Positions 1-12,402 of a stretch of DNA of 64,000 nucleotides are shown in pieces; within the stretch, counting starts at the first letter, position 1, and every line of letters begins with the position of its first letter. The notes beneath the pieces are model-generated. The model saw only the letters and a program-made list of their open reading frames with translations, did no database searches and had not been told where the DNA came from. Where the stretch lies: assembly GCA_017979445.1 (NCBI GenBank), contig CM030713.1, forward strand, positions 26,829,163 through 26,893,162, in the 5' to 3' direction. The translations under genes and the position numbers were made by a program. This DNA is from Akebia trifoliata (lineage: Eukaryota > Streptophyta > Magnoliopsida > Ranunculales > Lardizabalaceae).

Positions 1-240
1 CCAATGTAGGACCAAACTCAACACACCCTCGCACGCGTGGGTTGGATTGGGCCAAAGCACAGGAAAATATGAACTACACGACATGAAAAAGAGAAAGGCC
101 CACTCTGATACCATGAAAATTTGAAAGTCCAACTCAAAACCGATTGGCAAGGAGTGGCGAGCTAGGCCCAGGATCTTATAAGGAGAGAGAGAAGGAAATT
201 TGTGTGGGATGTGAGACTAAACTCAACAATTCTCCCTAGC
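1..240. repeat. LTR/TRIM-like repeat fragment
   Basis: The left edge carries two versions of one short motif, about 200 bases apart (around 5-27 and 207-235): a GTRGGAC or GTGAGAC core followed by AAACTCAACA. Between them lie the phrases CTCTGATACCATGAAAATTT and TCTTATAAGGAGAGAGAG. This 'TGATACCATG ... GTGGGAC ... CTCAACA' wording is common near the ends of small plant LTR (TRIM-like) elements, from memory. The element runs off the left edge, so its ends and type are not settled. Confidence 0.45.
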
Positions 241-916
241 ATATGCACCATCCATACATAATGTATACATAATGTTTGAGGTGCGCTATTTGTACCCATC
301 TATTTGCTCATCTCACTCATTTTACTATGATCACTCACCTAAAAAGTGGGTTAGAGCAGTAATTTTAACTTTATCACCATCCCCTACCAATTCTGGTTCA
401 GTCTCCTATTTTCTTTTTCTTCTTCTTCTTCCCTCTCATTTGCCTCTCGTTTCTCATTCTTCTTCTTATTTAATCCAAGTATGCTTCAACTTCAATCAGG
501 GTTTCAACAAGGATTTTGTAGTAGAAGAAGGCCTTTTTAGAGCTTGAAAAATAGGTTAGCAATGATCGCGAAAACGAAACATAAATTCAGATTATCATTC
601 TTAGCTCACATAACTTTAACAACTATTTAGAAAACTATCATATGGAATTTAAATAACAAACTATCCAAGAATGAATTATAAGATTTGTTTTTGATAGAAA
701 AATATTAACCAATAAAATAATCACAAATTTTTTGGTCTTATGGATACCTACCTGGAATTGTAGCCATCACCATTGTTCCATGTAATATGTAAATAAACCT
801 TAATCTCAAGACTCACCCTCTCCTCCTTGATCTACCCTTTTGGATCGGCTAGACCTCAATGATTGAATTCTCGATCTGTACAATACCTCTTCTCTATATT
901 CTTTTATAGATAGGAA
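241..916. other. Intergenic, no gene recognised
   Basis: AT-rich. The short open frame at 272-547 has no recognisable domain and pyrimidine-tract composition. No RNA gene or clear repeat was seen. Confidence 0.6.
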
Positions 917-919
917 TAA

Positions 920-1198
920 CACAACGTGAAAAAAAAGCCTATATTTGGCGGCTCAAAGCCGTCGAATTTCATAAATTTTGACAGACCAAGGGATCAAAAT
1001 TTTCATTGTCAATTTTTTTTTCAACGGACCGAAACCATTAAATTAATAGAGAATGGGAGAAATTGGATGGCTCTTAGCCGTCGAATTAGGGATCATCAAA
1101 AATTTCAACAGCCATATACCGTTAAAATTCGCTTTCTAAAATTTGTGGGCTTTGGCCTATCAAATTTTCTTGTCAAAATTTTCAGTTTTCACATAGTG
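920..1198. mobile_element. Non-autonomous CACTA element (MITE)
   Basis: The 279-bp element starts CACAACGTGAAAA and its right end reads CACTATGTGAAAA on the other strand, so 11 of 13 terminal bases match. It is flanked by TAA on both sides (917-919 and 1199-1201), the 3-bp target duplication typical of CACTA transposons. Inside, GGCGGCT...AGCCGTCGAATT and GGCTCTTAGCCGTCGAATT resemble subterminal repeats. There is no coding capacity, so it would need a transposase supplied in trans. Confidence 0.75.
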
Positions 1199-1201
1199 TA
1201 A

Positions 1202-3047
1202 AGGGCTTAGATTCTCCATAAATTAGTATCCAACTCGCCAAAGAAAATTAATCTTTCCATAATGGAGGTTTCCAATTCAATAAGTGTTCTCCATTGGCTC
1301 CTCGTGTTATTGGCAAACTTCTTTAACAAGTAAATCCAAAAAAAAAACGTTAAAGTCATTGATCAAGGCTTAATGGGCCACCACAAATTGACTTTAGGTC
1401 CAACAACCTCAACTCTTAATCCAGTAATTGTGAAAATATATATATAACAAAACTTCATTTGGTGGTCGGTATCGAATTCTCCAACATAAAATCAATAGCA
1501 TCCTATTAAATCTATCTAAAAGGACTTAATAGTTTCCTACAAAATCTCAATCGGTAGGTTCTTACCTAGTCCTTTTAAGTAAATTCAGTAGGATCCTACC
1601 AAGTCTTAATGGAAATTTTCAATATCTTACTACCGAAAAAAAAAAAAAAAATCTTTTTAAAATGGATGTGATGAGTAATTTGACTATTTATTATAAAATA
1701 ACATTTACGTGGGTCAGACAAGCAAAAAAGTGGATTCAAATAATTCAGACAATAATGTTTTAATCTAAAATTTCAACTCTTCCATATTTCAACAATGGTA
1801 TATTGTTCCATGGATCTAAAGTCTAAAATATGGAAGAAACGAGCATTTCCACACCTATGACCATGCTACCCGACCCTATGGAACATTGGCTCACATCTTG
1901 CTAGACCCTCCCCTCACCCCCGACAATGATAACGACAAAAATTAATAAATAAAATAAATAAATAAATAAATAAGAAGTAGGGTTAACCATTAATCAAAGA
2001 TGTTGAAATCCAAAGATAAACCACCAATTAAGGTAATTTTTGGTGTGTAGATCCACCAAAGGGACACGCATGATGGTTGTAAATAGATTGGATTTAGATT
2101 GACAGCCAGACCTACTTGTAGCTTTACACTTTAAACTTGATGGCCAAGGTAGTACCTTTTCCCATCTCTCTCACTTTTTGCAAACTTTATTTTAAAAATG
2201 ATTTAATATTAAAAAAAAAAACCATATCCTATTATAATATTTATTACTCTATATCATATAAAATCAACTCTACTTATTAGTCAAACTAGTAAATATTGAC
2301 CCATTTTAATTTCCAATGTTTCACACTTCAAGTGTTCTTATGTTTTATTCAAACCAATTATTTAATTAAGATTGTCACTTTCACTAATGAGAATCAAAGT
2401 TTTACTTCTTTAATACTCCCTAACCTAATCCTAAAGAAAAAAAATAGTGTTTCCTTCCTTTTTCTACTTGTATCTTGTAAGCCAGCTAATCTAAATTACT
2501 TTTGGTCTCTTAATAAAGAACATGCCATAATTTATAGTGCAAATTGATCCCTTATTACTTAATTAATTTGTAGTTGTGGATCCTACACTCACCAACTGTG
2601 ATATTAATTTTGATTGTTCTATAATTACTTTAGAATCACATATTCAAGTAGCGAACTTCTTAAATATTTGTAATGGTCATTTTGCAAATAATTTTTATCA
2701 ATGTTCAACTCTATTTGTAAGGAGTAGAAAGAGATAATTTGTTTCTCATTTCAATGAAATTTGCTAATTTAATTACTTCACTTATATACATTATACTCGA
2801 AAAAAATTTACAGACCGAAAGACCATGTAGGGTTTGGGCCAAGGTCACATTTGGGTCTTGCGGATTGTCATGTTGACCCAAATAACAGCTTTGTTCAAGA
2901 GAGTTCATCGTATTACACGTTAAAAAAAAAAAAAACATTTTTATACATGTTTAAAGGCTTTGAAACTAAATGGCCACTAAACTTCCTAGTGAAAATTGTG
3001 TTGATCAATCAAGGAAAATTTCTTTTTTTAAGAGTCGTGATAATCTG
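1202..3047. other. Intergenic, with a small inverted repeat
   Basis: AT-rich with A and T homopolymers. An imperfect inverted repeat lies at about 1500-1597: ATCCTATTAAATCT...AAAAGGACTT pairs with AAGTCCTTTT...CAGTAGGAT. Short open frames here (2296-2547, 2711-2938) show no domain and look random. Confidence 0.5.
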
Positions 3048-3048
3048 A

Positions 3049-3213
3049 CGCTCCCCTTTGACATACTCTCCTGACGTGGCATTGCATAGAACCATATATT
3101 TTTCCCTGGGATACACAATTTTGCATCCCCATAAATGTGTACAATTGTGTATCCTAAGGAAAAAAAAAACTATGGTTCTATGTACATGGCACGTCGGTGT
3201 AGAGGGAAGTTAG
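3049..3213. mobile_element. Foldback MITE (GGGATACAC hairpin family)
   Basis: Arms of about 70 bases pair with each other. The left arm runs CTCCCCTTTGACATACTCTC, then TGACGTGGCA, then AGAACCATA. The right arm runs TATGGTTCT, then GGCACGTCGGTGTAGAGG. The hairpin centre holds GGGATACACAA and its complement. The same design recurs near 11,962, 14,871, 15,405, 20,686, 37,633 and 62,637. Confidence 0.65.
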
Positions 3214-5570
3214 GAAATCATTTTTTCTTTTTTTGTTTTATATATTTCTTTAGAGTTTTAGAATTTTATCTTGGACACCCATAGGGTACCTGATCATGCT
3301 TTTAGGTGCCATGTAGACATGCGATCCATATAGTTAGGTGGACTATACTTCCCTGTGGCACCGAAAAGCCTAATTGGATGGCACACTGATGTAGAGCATA
3401 GAATTTTAAGAACTCTTAAAAAAAACATATGTTTTAACCATTGATCATTAATGCATTTAAAATTCGGAGGTTCAATCACCATCCATTTTCAAAGTTTTGA
3501 TTGGATTTTTTTCTCACATTTTAGGCCCAAAGTCTAATCTAGATCATAAATTCTAGAGTGTTGATGTTTCATTTGGGCCAATGGGGCAGTCCACGTGGAC
3601 CAAATGAGGACCTCCACCCATGTTTTGCATCCTTCGAGATCACCATCCTTGCGGTATTCATCAAGTAGTCTCTAATCCTTAATTCCAATTCTTGGTCATT
3701 TATGAGTTAGAATCAATCAATCCAAACTAATAATCATTACTCTTTATAAGTCTTCCTTCACTTCCTTATTAATAAATTTCCTAATTGTCTTCTTTCAATT
3801 ATGATTATGCTAACAACGTTGACATTATCTTTGACTTTCGTTGATCACGACTATCAATTTTCTTTGTGATCGATGTAACACTTCTATCATAATATGCACA
3901 TTTTTCACCATAATCTCATTGACTGGGATCTCATCTATAGCATCCGGGAATACTCGAAAAAAAAATCAATTTAAGCATCAAAATACAATTTCATTTTCAT
4001 CTTTTAAAATTTGTCTCAAATAAGGGATGTAGTTGAATTACAGAAAGACTGAAAGAGACTATTTGAAAATAGGACTCTCCCTTGCATAATTATGAGGAGG
4101 AAATTTGATCAACATCATATCAACACAAAAAAGTTGGCATAGCTCCCATGAAAATGCCTTTGTAGCCCATTTCTTTTTACCTTCTAACCCATCAACACAG
4201 CCTCCACACAAACAACTAGAATAAAAAAACACAAAGATTTGTCACAAAGATATGTGTCGGCAAGGGGCAGAGCCTCGATTTCTGGCCAGTGGGTGCTAAG
4301 TGCTAAGTGCTAACGATGGCCGACCGATAATCTTGATTTCCTTCTATGGAGATTGTGCACTCGTAACAACAAACGATGGTTAGTCAATAATTTTCAAAAT
4401 ATCGACAAAAGATTCCCACTAAAATCATAGATGTTAGGACTTGTAAAAAATCTTGGCTTAGGCTTACTATCTCAAAATTTTATTTTCTTCAATATTAAAG
4501 CTTCAAGAATAAGAAAGGATCTTTAAGGAGTTGAAGATGAAATGAATATAAAAACATCATTTTTATGTTCTCCAAAACTTTCAAAAAAAAATTATGAAAT
4601 GTTTTCTTCGAATTTATCCGAATTGAATCTCTTTCGAATAATTAAAGAAACCAAACTTTGTTATTGTATTTCTTGAGAGTGAATAGCAGTTGAAAGTGAT
4701 ATCTATCAAAACGTTGGGGTTTAAATTACTAATTTTTTTTTCTTCTAAAAAGTTGGATAGAGGACGAAGGTGAGGATCCTTAAGTCATTTTCCATGAGTC
4801 CTGGTAACAAAGTTCAGATTGAGTAATTATTTGGTAAGCGTTTCAATTCGATTAATTCAGATGAGTTCAGAAAAGTTTCGTTTAAAAATGAGAAATTTTT
4901 AAAAAACAATATGCAAATGATGTTTTCAGATTTCTTAACAAAATGCTTCATCTTTAACCTCCCTTACATACCCACCTTGTATTTTAGATTTGAATATTGA
5001 AGAAAATAAGATTTTATGAGATTAAAGGATAAAAAATTTACCATATTCAATGATTAATTGATAAATAGTCGATTAATTCGTTAATTTGTCAATTTAATCG
5101 GCTAGTCCCTGCTTTGGATAATTTACAAAAAAATTGGAAAAATCGGAAGAATTTTGAGTGTGGTGTGAGTTTGAGAATTCAAGTCTTCTTTTATAATTGA
5201 GAGTGAGTTTGCATCTGATTTTACTATTTTCGTCTACATTATAAATTAACCTAATCAGATTTGACTAAAAATTATGGGATAAGACTCTTTATTTGGATTC
5301 AATAACTCCAAATGCTTGAATCTAGTCACTATTAATCCTCAATTAAGTTGATTGTTGGGTATAATAGGGACAAACTATGTACCATACAGCATTATTGAAG
5401 GGTAACATCATTTTTAATTTGTTAAAAAAAATTGTACATTTCTTGGACTTATGATTATCAAAGTCGGGGTTTAAATATTTTGTTTTAAAGGTACCGCATA
5501 CCTGGCTTTAAAATCGGTCCTGGCCTGAGTTACTGGTCTCATTAAAATATATTTTCAAAGATCTTATCAA
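3214..5570. other. Intergenic, partial copy of a dispersed repeat
   Basis: The stretch 3290-3500 resembles the inner part of the long-TIR repeat family at 10,313 and 16,337 ('AGGTGCCATG', 'AGAATTTTAAGAACT', 'ATTTTCAAAG'). The remainder to 5570 is AT-rich sequence in which I recognise no gene, RNA or element. Confidence 0.4.
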
Positions 5571-5792
5571 GATCATGGAGGCTTTTTTGGGCACCCACTC
5601 CTCGAGATAGAGGTTGTACCTTGATGATGACATTGGTCTTGATCAAGAGACTTTTCTTCAATTCTCCCTTGACCTTGAACAATAGAGATTGTACTTTTCT
5701 TCAATTTTGATCAAGACTAACGTCATCATCAAGGTACAAAGTTCAAACTCTATCTCGAGGAGTGGAAACTCAAAAAAGCCTCCACAAAGATC
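5571..5792. repeat. 222-bp palindrome (foldback)
   Basis: The left arm GATC...GGAGGCTTTTTTGGG, CTCCTCGAGATAGAG, TACCTTGATGATGAC, TCTTGATCA returns in reverse order on the right as TGATCAAGA, GTCATCATCAAGGTA, CTCTATCTCGAGGAG, CAAAAAAGCCTCC, GATC. Arms are about 80 bases with few mismatches and the loop is about 60 bases. Transcribed, it would form a long hairpin like a young miRNA or siRNA precursor; it could equally be a small foldback transposon. No open frame. Confidence 0.8.
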
Positions 5793-8280
5793 GACCAACA
5801 TAGTTGATGGATGTTGATACTATAAATCTAGGTTCAAAACCAACCTTAACTCGAGTTATTGATCTCATAAATAAATAAAAGATTACCCATATATATTTAT
5901 AGTGAGGCAACTCTCCGGGTTTTGGTGAAAATTAGTGAACCCTTATGTTCTTTTGAGCTTCATATTACACACCCCTTAATGTCAGTCATCCATCAGAGAC
6001 CAAGGAAATTTTTTTTAAATGTCAGAAATGCCTACATCTTCATTCTTCAAACTCTTTTCAAGATCCCTTGATTTAAGTTTTTTCTTTCAAAATCTCTTCA
6101 CATTTTGTTTATATTAATTAGTGGATCTCTCATGGTTGTTAACATGGAAGATGTGGAGAGGTTTTTATCCTTTTCACTATTTGAGATGTTTATCGATCTT
6201 AGATGTTGAGCTCAATCTTGATCCCCCGATCTCTCCCTTCATGTGAACAAACTTCAATTATCTAATACTCATTTGATGTCTTTTCAGTCGGTGGAAAGCA
6301 TTGAAGTGGGAGAGGTGGTCAACCTCGGTCTTTAACCGTTTCGGCTAATGGTGGTTATTTGACTTCCTCGATTTGAGACTTCTTCCCTACCAAATTTAGG
6401 TCTGCTTAAAAGTTTTTTGGCCTTCCACACCTCGGATTATGAATTGTCGTTCACTTTGGTTGATGACCCAAGGTGTTTCTTCCCTCATGACTTTACACTA
6501 CAATCGACCTCTCTGGCTAATGGCTTCAACTTCTACTCTTGGTCCTCGGCCTTTCTCGGGTTGTGTCTTGATTCAGCTTGTTGTTGGAGATTTTATGAGT
6601 TCCCTTCTATTGGTTGGCTCAGTCCCCTTTTTTGTTGGTTCTGTGTTAAACGTCTCCTTCTACCAAAAGATTTGGCACTGGACATTAGCCCTCTTCTTCT
6701 TCGACTGACCATCCTCTGCTTGGTTTTCTTCATTTGTTCTTCTTCTTAATTTTCTCCCTTTGATCATTGTTAGGTCAGATGTCTCCCTATGTTGAAAGAC
6801 TTAACTTTGTTTGAACTATGTTCTTTTACCTTTTTTTTTGGGTTTGTTGATCCCCTTTAGCTCTTTGTGACTTTGACTAATCCCTTCTTCTAGTCGATCC
6901 GATCTTTCTCCATTGACGATATTGACTTGGTCGAATCGGTCAATATCAAGCATTATTTCATCTTTCCAATTTCTTCTTCCTCTAGACAATGATCTAGAGT
7001 TTCCCCATTTTCTTTGTCTTCTTGAATAGTGGGTGGTAAGAAAGTTGAAGGGTGGGGCTCCAATGTGACGCTTGCCAATATTCCTCCAACGATCTTGTTA
7101 GTACATATATAATAAAGATAAATAGCAAACTTGCAAAGTGGTCTTTTTATAGTAGGACTTTCTTTCTTTTTTTCTTTTTTTAGTCCATACGCCACCCAAG
7201 TTTTCTCCAGCCCTTTTTTCGTTTGATGACTTAGTTTATATAGATGAATACTTTTGGATAGGTATTAGGCGATTGATTTAGGTGTTAGGCGAGTTGTACT
7301 ATTTTGGGTATACTTGAATGCTTTGGGGGATGAATCCATCACTAGTCAGTAGGACATGATCTTGATGTATAAGTGTTGCAGGTTTATTAAATGTGAAGTA
7401 AAATATCTCTGACTCATGATGTCCCGTCAATTGGATTCAAATCTTTCTTGAACTTATCTTAGATATACTCAGTCTTAGATGCCATCCCAGGTTTCATTTG
7501 TGTACTGTATACCTAATTACTTGTGAATGTGGGACTTGTGATCTAAGCTCGATTTATGCGTTTATAGAGGATGATTTTTCCTATCTCATCACAGTTTGTC
7601 TTCTTATACTTATTTACTTGGTACTTTCATACTCTTTTTTAGGCGTTCTCAATTGACATTGAGCTTCGTGTTTTGCATGACGAGGGAGAGAAGGGAGAAA
7701 AGGGGGGGAATGTGTAACTATTTCTACCTTTGCCCATGGTATTTAGGATGTTAGATTTCGGTAACTTACTTTTGGCCCATGTGTTCGGAAAAAAAAAAAA
7801 GTATTTCTAAGTGGACTTTTGGTTTTTATTTTTATGATACGTGTATGTATCATATGGCATGACAATATGACCTCAACAGAAGAGACTCACATACGATCAC
7901 CAGTCAATGCCATTTTTTGTGGGAAGATTTAAGGAAAAAAATCCAAAAGCCAAAAATAAAAATTTATGGGAAAAAAATAGAAAGAAGAAAAAGAAAAGAT
8001 GTATGCTCAAAACCTGTGGGTTTTTTTGGCTAGAGGTTAAAGATGGGGGTATTTTGGTTATTAACTTGGTCTCTTATGAAAGATTGAAGTCATGGGTATC
8101 TAATCAAATTCAAAATTCACATGGGGAATAACTAAGTTTTATAAAAACTTAAGGATAATTTGACAATACTCCCTGCAAAATTGATGATATTAGGTTTACC
8201 CCTGGCAAATGCACGATTCCATTACCTTTGGAGTGAAAGTGAAGGTTTTCAATGATTTACTTTGATTTTATTCAAAATGT
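5793..8280. other. Intergenic, no gene recognised
   Basis: The open frame at 6417-6749 encodes a 110-residue cysteine- and phenylalanine-rich peptide I cannot assign; it overlaps another frame of similar length. From about 6300 to 6960 the base composition is less AT-rich and looks like worn coding sequence, possibly of a retroelement, but I see no diagnostic motif. Confidence 0.4.
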
Positions 8281-8665
8281 CTTTCAAAAACTTAAATTAC
8301 TAAACCCAAATTTGAATAAAATCAAAATTTCACCCGCAATTTATCATTAATAAAATGCAACATGGACTGTCCATCCAAGGGTGGTAAATCTAATCAAATA
8401 ATTTGTACTTTGAAGATTGTAAACCTAATCTCCCATTTTACAAGGGGTTATTATTAAATTACAAAATTCCTTTCAAAAACTTAAATTACTAAACCCAAAT
8501 TTGAATAAAATCAAAATTTCTCCCCTATTTAATTTATCATTAGTAAAATACAACATTGACTCTCAGTCAAGGGAGTGGTAAATCTATTCTAATAGTTTTT
8601 ATTTTGTAGGGTGTAAATCTAATATTACTAATTTCACAAGGGGTTATTATTAAATTATAAAATAA
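8281..8665. repeat. Two-copy tandem repeat, 189-bp period
   Basis: CTTTCAAAAACTTAAATTAC begins at 8281 and again at 8470. Each unit then continues with AACCCAAATTTGAATAAAAT, 'TTTATCATTA', a CAAGG..GTGGTAAATCTA phrase and ACAAGGGGTTATTATTAAAT. The units have diverged, so this is an old local duplication. Confidence 0.8.
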
Positions 8666-9094
8666 TGAAAGAGAGTGCACCTTAAAAGTGAATTTTGTAG
8701 AAGAACTACAAGCTCTAAGTAAGTCATGTAGTCGTCCACCTTTTGGTTTCTACATTCTCAAACATCAGCATCATGTCCTTATACTATAAATGACGAGTTT
8801 AAAGGTATGTTATTAGATTTGTCCCTCACCTACCCCAAATCCCCCTTACTTCTATAAGGCTTTGAGTTTTGGTGAAACTTATTTTTTTTTCTATGTTTTT
8901 CACCAAATGAACAAGTGGTAGACATGCAAAGATAGGAACCTAGATGACAATGACCTCTCATCTCAGGACTTGGTCCGTTGGATCTCAAATTCAGATGGAG
9001 ACTATTCATTGATGGATGGATGTATCGGATCTTTTTCTGAAACATAACTTAAAACCCTATCTTCATTATCTAAATGAATTTGATCCCTTTTATC

Positions 9095-9343
9095 ATTTTC
9101 TTTTTTAATAATGAGGGTGTCCTGAACGTCCAACTAAGGGGATCAGATGAGTCAGGGCCAGAAACAAGTCATATGGGACCCTCCCTTGGGCAAGTGCAAC
9201 GCCGGCGTATTACACGAATCAAGTAAGTAAGGGAACATCCTTGTGGGTGACCCTGAGGAAATAGCTCATACTGGATATCTAACACACAACCTACAGACTC
9301 TTACCACTTAGTGAATTCAAAATTACCATTGAGCCACCCCCTC
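9095..9343 (-). mobile_element. tRNA-derived SINE
   Basis: Read on the minus strand, it begins GGGGTGGCTCAATGGTAA, which resembles a Pol III A box. It continues through a tRNA-like head with a degenerate B box, then a body including CAGGGTCACCC and GGGAGGGTCCCATATG, and ends in an A-rich tail (T-rich at 9095-9112 on the plus strand). Related copies are at 17,295 (+) and 18,177 (-). Confidence 0.65.
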
Positions 9344-10312
9344 GATGTTTATATTGAGATTAAGTATTGGTACTTAGAATTATATGAAAACCATTTGTCG
9401 GGGCAAAATTTTGAATATCGATGATTCCTTCTCGAAATTTGTCCCGAAAGTATTTGTTTTATTGATGCACACACAAGAATATCCAAGTGTCTAGAACATA
9501 AGAAAAAACAAAGGAGAGAGAAACATCATACAAAGGATTTGTTGATGGGGTTTGTCACAAATCTGGACTACGTACCCGCGCTCCAATGAGCCATTCCACT
9601 AACTTTAAAATTATTACAAGATTGTTTTTTTCTTTTACAATTCATGACCCTTCTTTATCACCCATTCTCTTCTTACATCATGGCCCAGTTTAAAATTGAT
9701 AGAAATAAAGTAAATCCTAAAAAGAAGACAATCAATCCTCTCTTCAAATCAAGGGATTCTATCTCTATATATCAAATCAATGATGATCCACATATAAAAA
9801 TTCTTTAATTAATTAGGAGACTTTCTATTTTAAAAGAACATTTCATAAGGATCTACTTTAAATTATACCAAACGATGTCTTTAAAAATATGTTTACTATC
9901 AGTCATCGAGATACACCTTTGTTTGGTACTAAGTGTCTAAAGTTTAAATATATCTATTTCTAAATTTGAAATAAAATCCAAAATAATTTGTTTAAAAATG
10001 ATATTTCTATCTAATAGAAAGAACTTAGGTTTTGCCATTAGTGTAGCAAAACATCAAAGTGTGAGGTATATAGATAATAAATTGCCAACATTTGGGGAAG
10101 CTGATTCAGTCCAAAAGTTTTTGGAGATGGAGTCCACACACCAAAAAGAAAGCGAAAACAGCTAGCAATTGAGAGGCATGCCAACTGTACATCCAAGTGA
10201 GCCCCATGATTGTGATCCTCTGATTCTGATGTATTGGTGGCAGCATATTAACCTGTGAGGGTCCTTTTCTTGACACATTATGTCATAGTAAATTTCCTCC
10301 AAATGTCTTTTT
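9344..10312. other. Intergenic, no gene recognised
   Basis: AT-rich sequence with only short open frames. No element ends or RNA gene seen. Confidence 0.5.
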
Positions 10313-10901
10313 AGAGAGATTTATTAGGCAGACCTGTCTGTTGCAATTTTATTACAAAAACTCCCTTACTTATGAATCAGGTTGGCATGACTAACTTATT
10401 AAGATTTTGAATTTTACTAAGAGTATTTGGGCCCATATGGTTTATCAAATTAGCAATCTAACACCACAAGCCTTCTAGATTTCATGAAAAAACTCAAATT
10501 CAAAAGCTTTTTTTTTTTAAAAGAACCTTTTTGAGCTAGATCGTAGTGTTGAAAATAGATGGCTACAGAACTCCCAAATATAAAACTAAAATTCAACCTG
10601 AAAATTAAAAAAAAATCCGAGTTTTTTTTTTTCAAAAAACTTAGAATTTTGTCCTTTATAATCTTATGACATTAGATCATGTTTTTGGATGCCACAAATT
10701 GATGTAGATATGATCCAATAATCACATAAATTTAAATTTTATGTCGTGGATGGGACTTGGTTGGCTCTGTAGCAAACTTGATAAAGTGAGGTTTTGTGGG
10801 TGACAAACTTCATAAAGTAAAGTTCTCTTGGAGTTGTTAGAATTCCAAGAGAGCTTTTGTAATAGAAATGCAACACTTGTGTTTGGCTAATAAATCTCTC
10901 T
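10313..10901. mobile_element. Long-TIR DNA transposon, non-autonomous
   Basis: The ends are AGAGAGATTTA and TAAATCTCTCT. The terminal inverted repeats extend about 50 bases, both reaching TTGCA.TTTTATTACAAAA.CTC. The inside has no transposase frame. The flanks are T-rich, so the target duplication cannot be read clearly. A second full copy is at 16,337-16,965. Long TIRs suggest a Mutator-like origin, but the superfamily is inferred only. Confidence 0.7.
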
Positions 10902-11110
10902 TTTTTATTGGTAAATCTCTTTTTAATGAGTCAAGTAATTTGATACTTGCAGAATTTGAACTTAGGTCTCTGATATCATCACCTAAAGACTTTTCCAAGT
11001 AAGTTAGTTGGCACCTACAATTTGCTCTATATACATGCACTCAAAGTCCACTAAACGACCCCAAAAATTTTGAATAAAAAAAAAAGTTAAAAAAAAAAAA
11101 AAAAAATTAA

Positions 11111-11290
11111 AGAGAGAACTTCTATTAGCACTCCAACTTTTACTTATTACACCTTAATTTTTTAAATTATTTATTACACCTTATTTAAAGATTAAAACAC
11201 ATCATTCAAACATTACAAGAGTTTAGTTCAAGTTATTGCTTCACACATTACAAAGTATTATAGCACATTCAATAGCCGTTATCAAAAATA
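11111..11290 (-). mobile_element. Partial MITE of the TTGGGGTGCC family
   Basis: It starts with AGAGAGAACTTCTATTAGCA followed by CTCCAACTTTTACTTATTAC, the terminal repeat of the element at 47,637-47,991. The following bases match, in reverse, that element's right third (ATTAAAACACA.CATTCAAACATTACAA). The other end is missing or unrecognisable. Confidence 0.6.
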
Positions 11291-11961
11291 AAATTAATAT
11301 AAAATGGGTCCCATTCGTGTAGAATCCAATTGATGAGAATGTCTTCCACTGGTATAGCATAGTCCCGTACCTATACTATCATGATATGATTTCACTTAAT
11401 ACATCTCGAGGAAATATAATCGAATATCTGCCATTGTCCCCTCGTGTGAGGTCCTGTACAAGATGTTAATGCACGCGTGCGAACCGTGTTTATAAAAAGA
11501 AGTGGATGCACAGTTAGATATGATGAATGTAGATGTGGGTCCCATTCTTTAACTAAATCAGGTGGCCCACTAGGTCTCTCATAAGGGTCACGCCCTGTTC
11601 GTGTGAAATTGGAAAGAAACTTTTCTTGATGTGGGCCCACCATCGCTCTCTATCTCAGCTGTTCGATGGTTACTCTGCATTCATCATTCGCTGCTCCGCA
11701 ATTCACTCCCGTGATTGGGATCACCACTCTACCCTACGCTCAAGTGTTCCTCTCCCACTTGTCATTTGTCTTTATTTTGGGGTAGTGTATCTAGTAGTCC
11801 CAGTTCCATCACAATTTTTGTACTCCCATCTACAAAATATAGGTGGGGCTTGTTTTAATCAAATCATGTCCATTCATATTTATCAACAGAGATTGAAAAG
11901 AGTGTGCATGATTTTGCTCAAATAATTTTGTACCATTTTATGTGTGGGTGATACAAGAAAA
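11291..11961. other. Intergenic, no gene recognised
   Basis: Overlapping open frames at 11,392-11,643 (-) and 11,626-11,925 (+) show no domain. No other structure seen. Confidence 0.5.
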
Positions 11962-12118
11962 GAGTCATGATTTTTTTACCCGAAAATTCACTCCGTTGAT
12001 GTGGTAAGTGCACAAAACTGTAAATCTTTTCCTTCGGGATACACAAGGAAAAAGATCCACAGTTCTATGCACTTACCACGTCAATCGAGTGAAAATTTCA
12101 CATCAGGGAATCATTATT
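11962..12118. mobile_element. Foldback MITE (GGGATACAC hairpin family)
   Basis: The left arm AAATTCACTC..TTGATGTGGTAAGTGCA...ACTGTAAATCTTTTCC pairs with GGAAAAAGATCCACAGT..TGCACTTACCACGTCAA..GAGTGAAAATTT. The centre is TTCGGGATACACAA. The outer ends ATGATTTTTTTACCC and GGGAATCATTATT also pair imperfectly. Confidence 0.7.
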
Positions 12119-12139
12119 CTAAGAAAACCCGTGAACGAT

Positions 12140-12402
12140 CTGGAAATTATCTATCGTAAACTATCATAATGCAAATTCATCTATTGGAGCAAATAGACAT
12201 TGCACAGAATGAAATAGCAAGGGGAATGATTGAGAATACAGTGTCCAAAAATATTATCAACAAGCGCAAGACTCGAGAATTATCTATCGTAAACTATTAG
12301 AAAACAAATTCATCTACTAGAGCAAGTAGACATTGCACAGAAGGGGAATGATTGATAATACGGTGTCTCGAGAGTATTATCAACAAATGCAAGACTCGGG
12401 AA
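12140..12402. repeat. Two-copy tandem repeat, about 133-bp period
   Basis: ATTATCTATCGTAAACTAT occurs at about 12,146 and 12,279. Each copy is followed by CAAATTCATCTA, GACATTGCACAGAA, GGGGAATGATTGA and a TATTATCAACAA...GCAAGACTCG end. The second copy is slightly shorter. A C-rich stretch follows at 12,405-12,428. Confidence 0.8.

Noticed and set aside
6417..6749. 110-residue open frame in the left intergenic region
   Set aside because: No domain, no promoter or splice context that I can recognise, and a second frame of similar length overlaps it.
5793..8280. Internal region of a Gypsy-type element
   Set aside because: Composition hints at worn coding sequence, but no protease, reverse transcriptase, integrase or gag motif could be read.
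12140..12402. CRISPR-like or regulatory repeat array
   Set aside because: Only two long, diverged units with no spacer pattern, in plant nuclear DNA.
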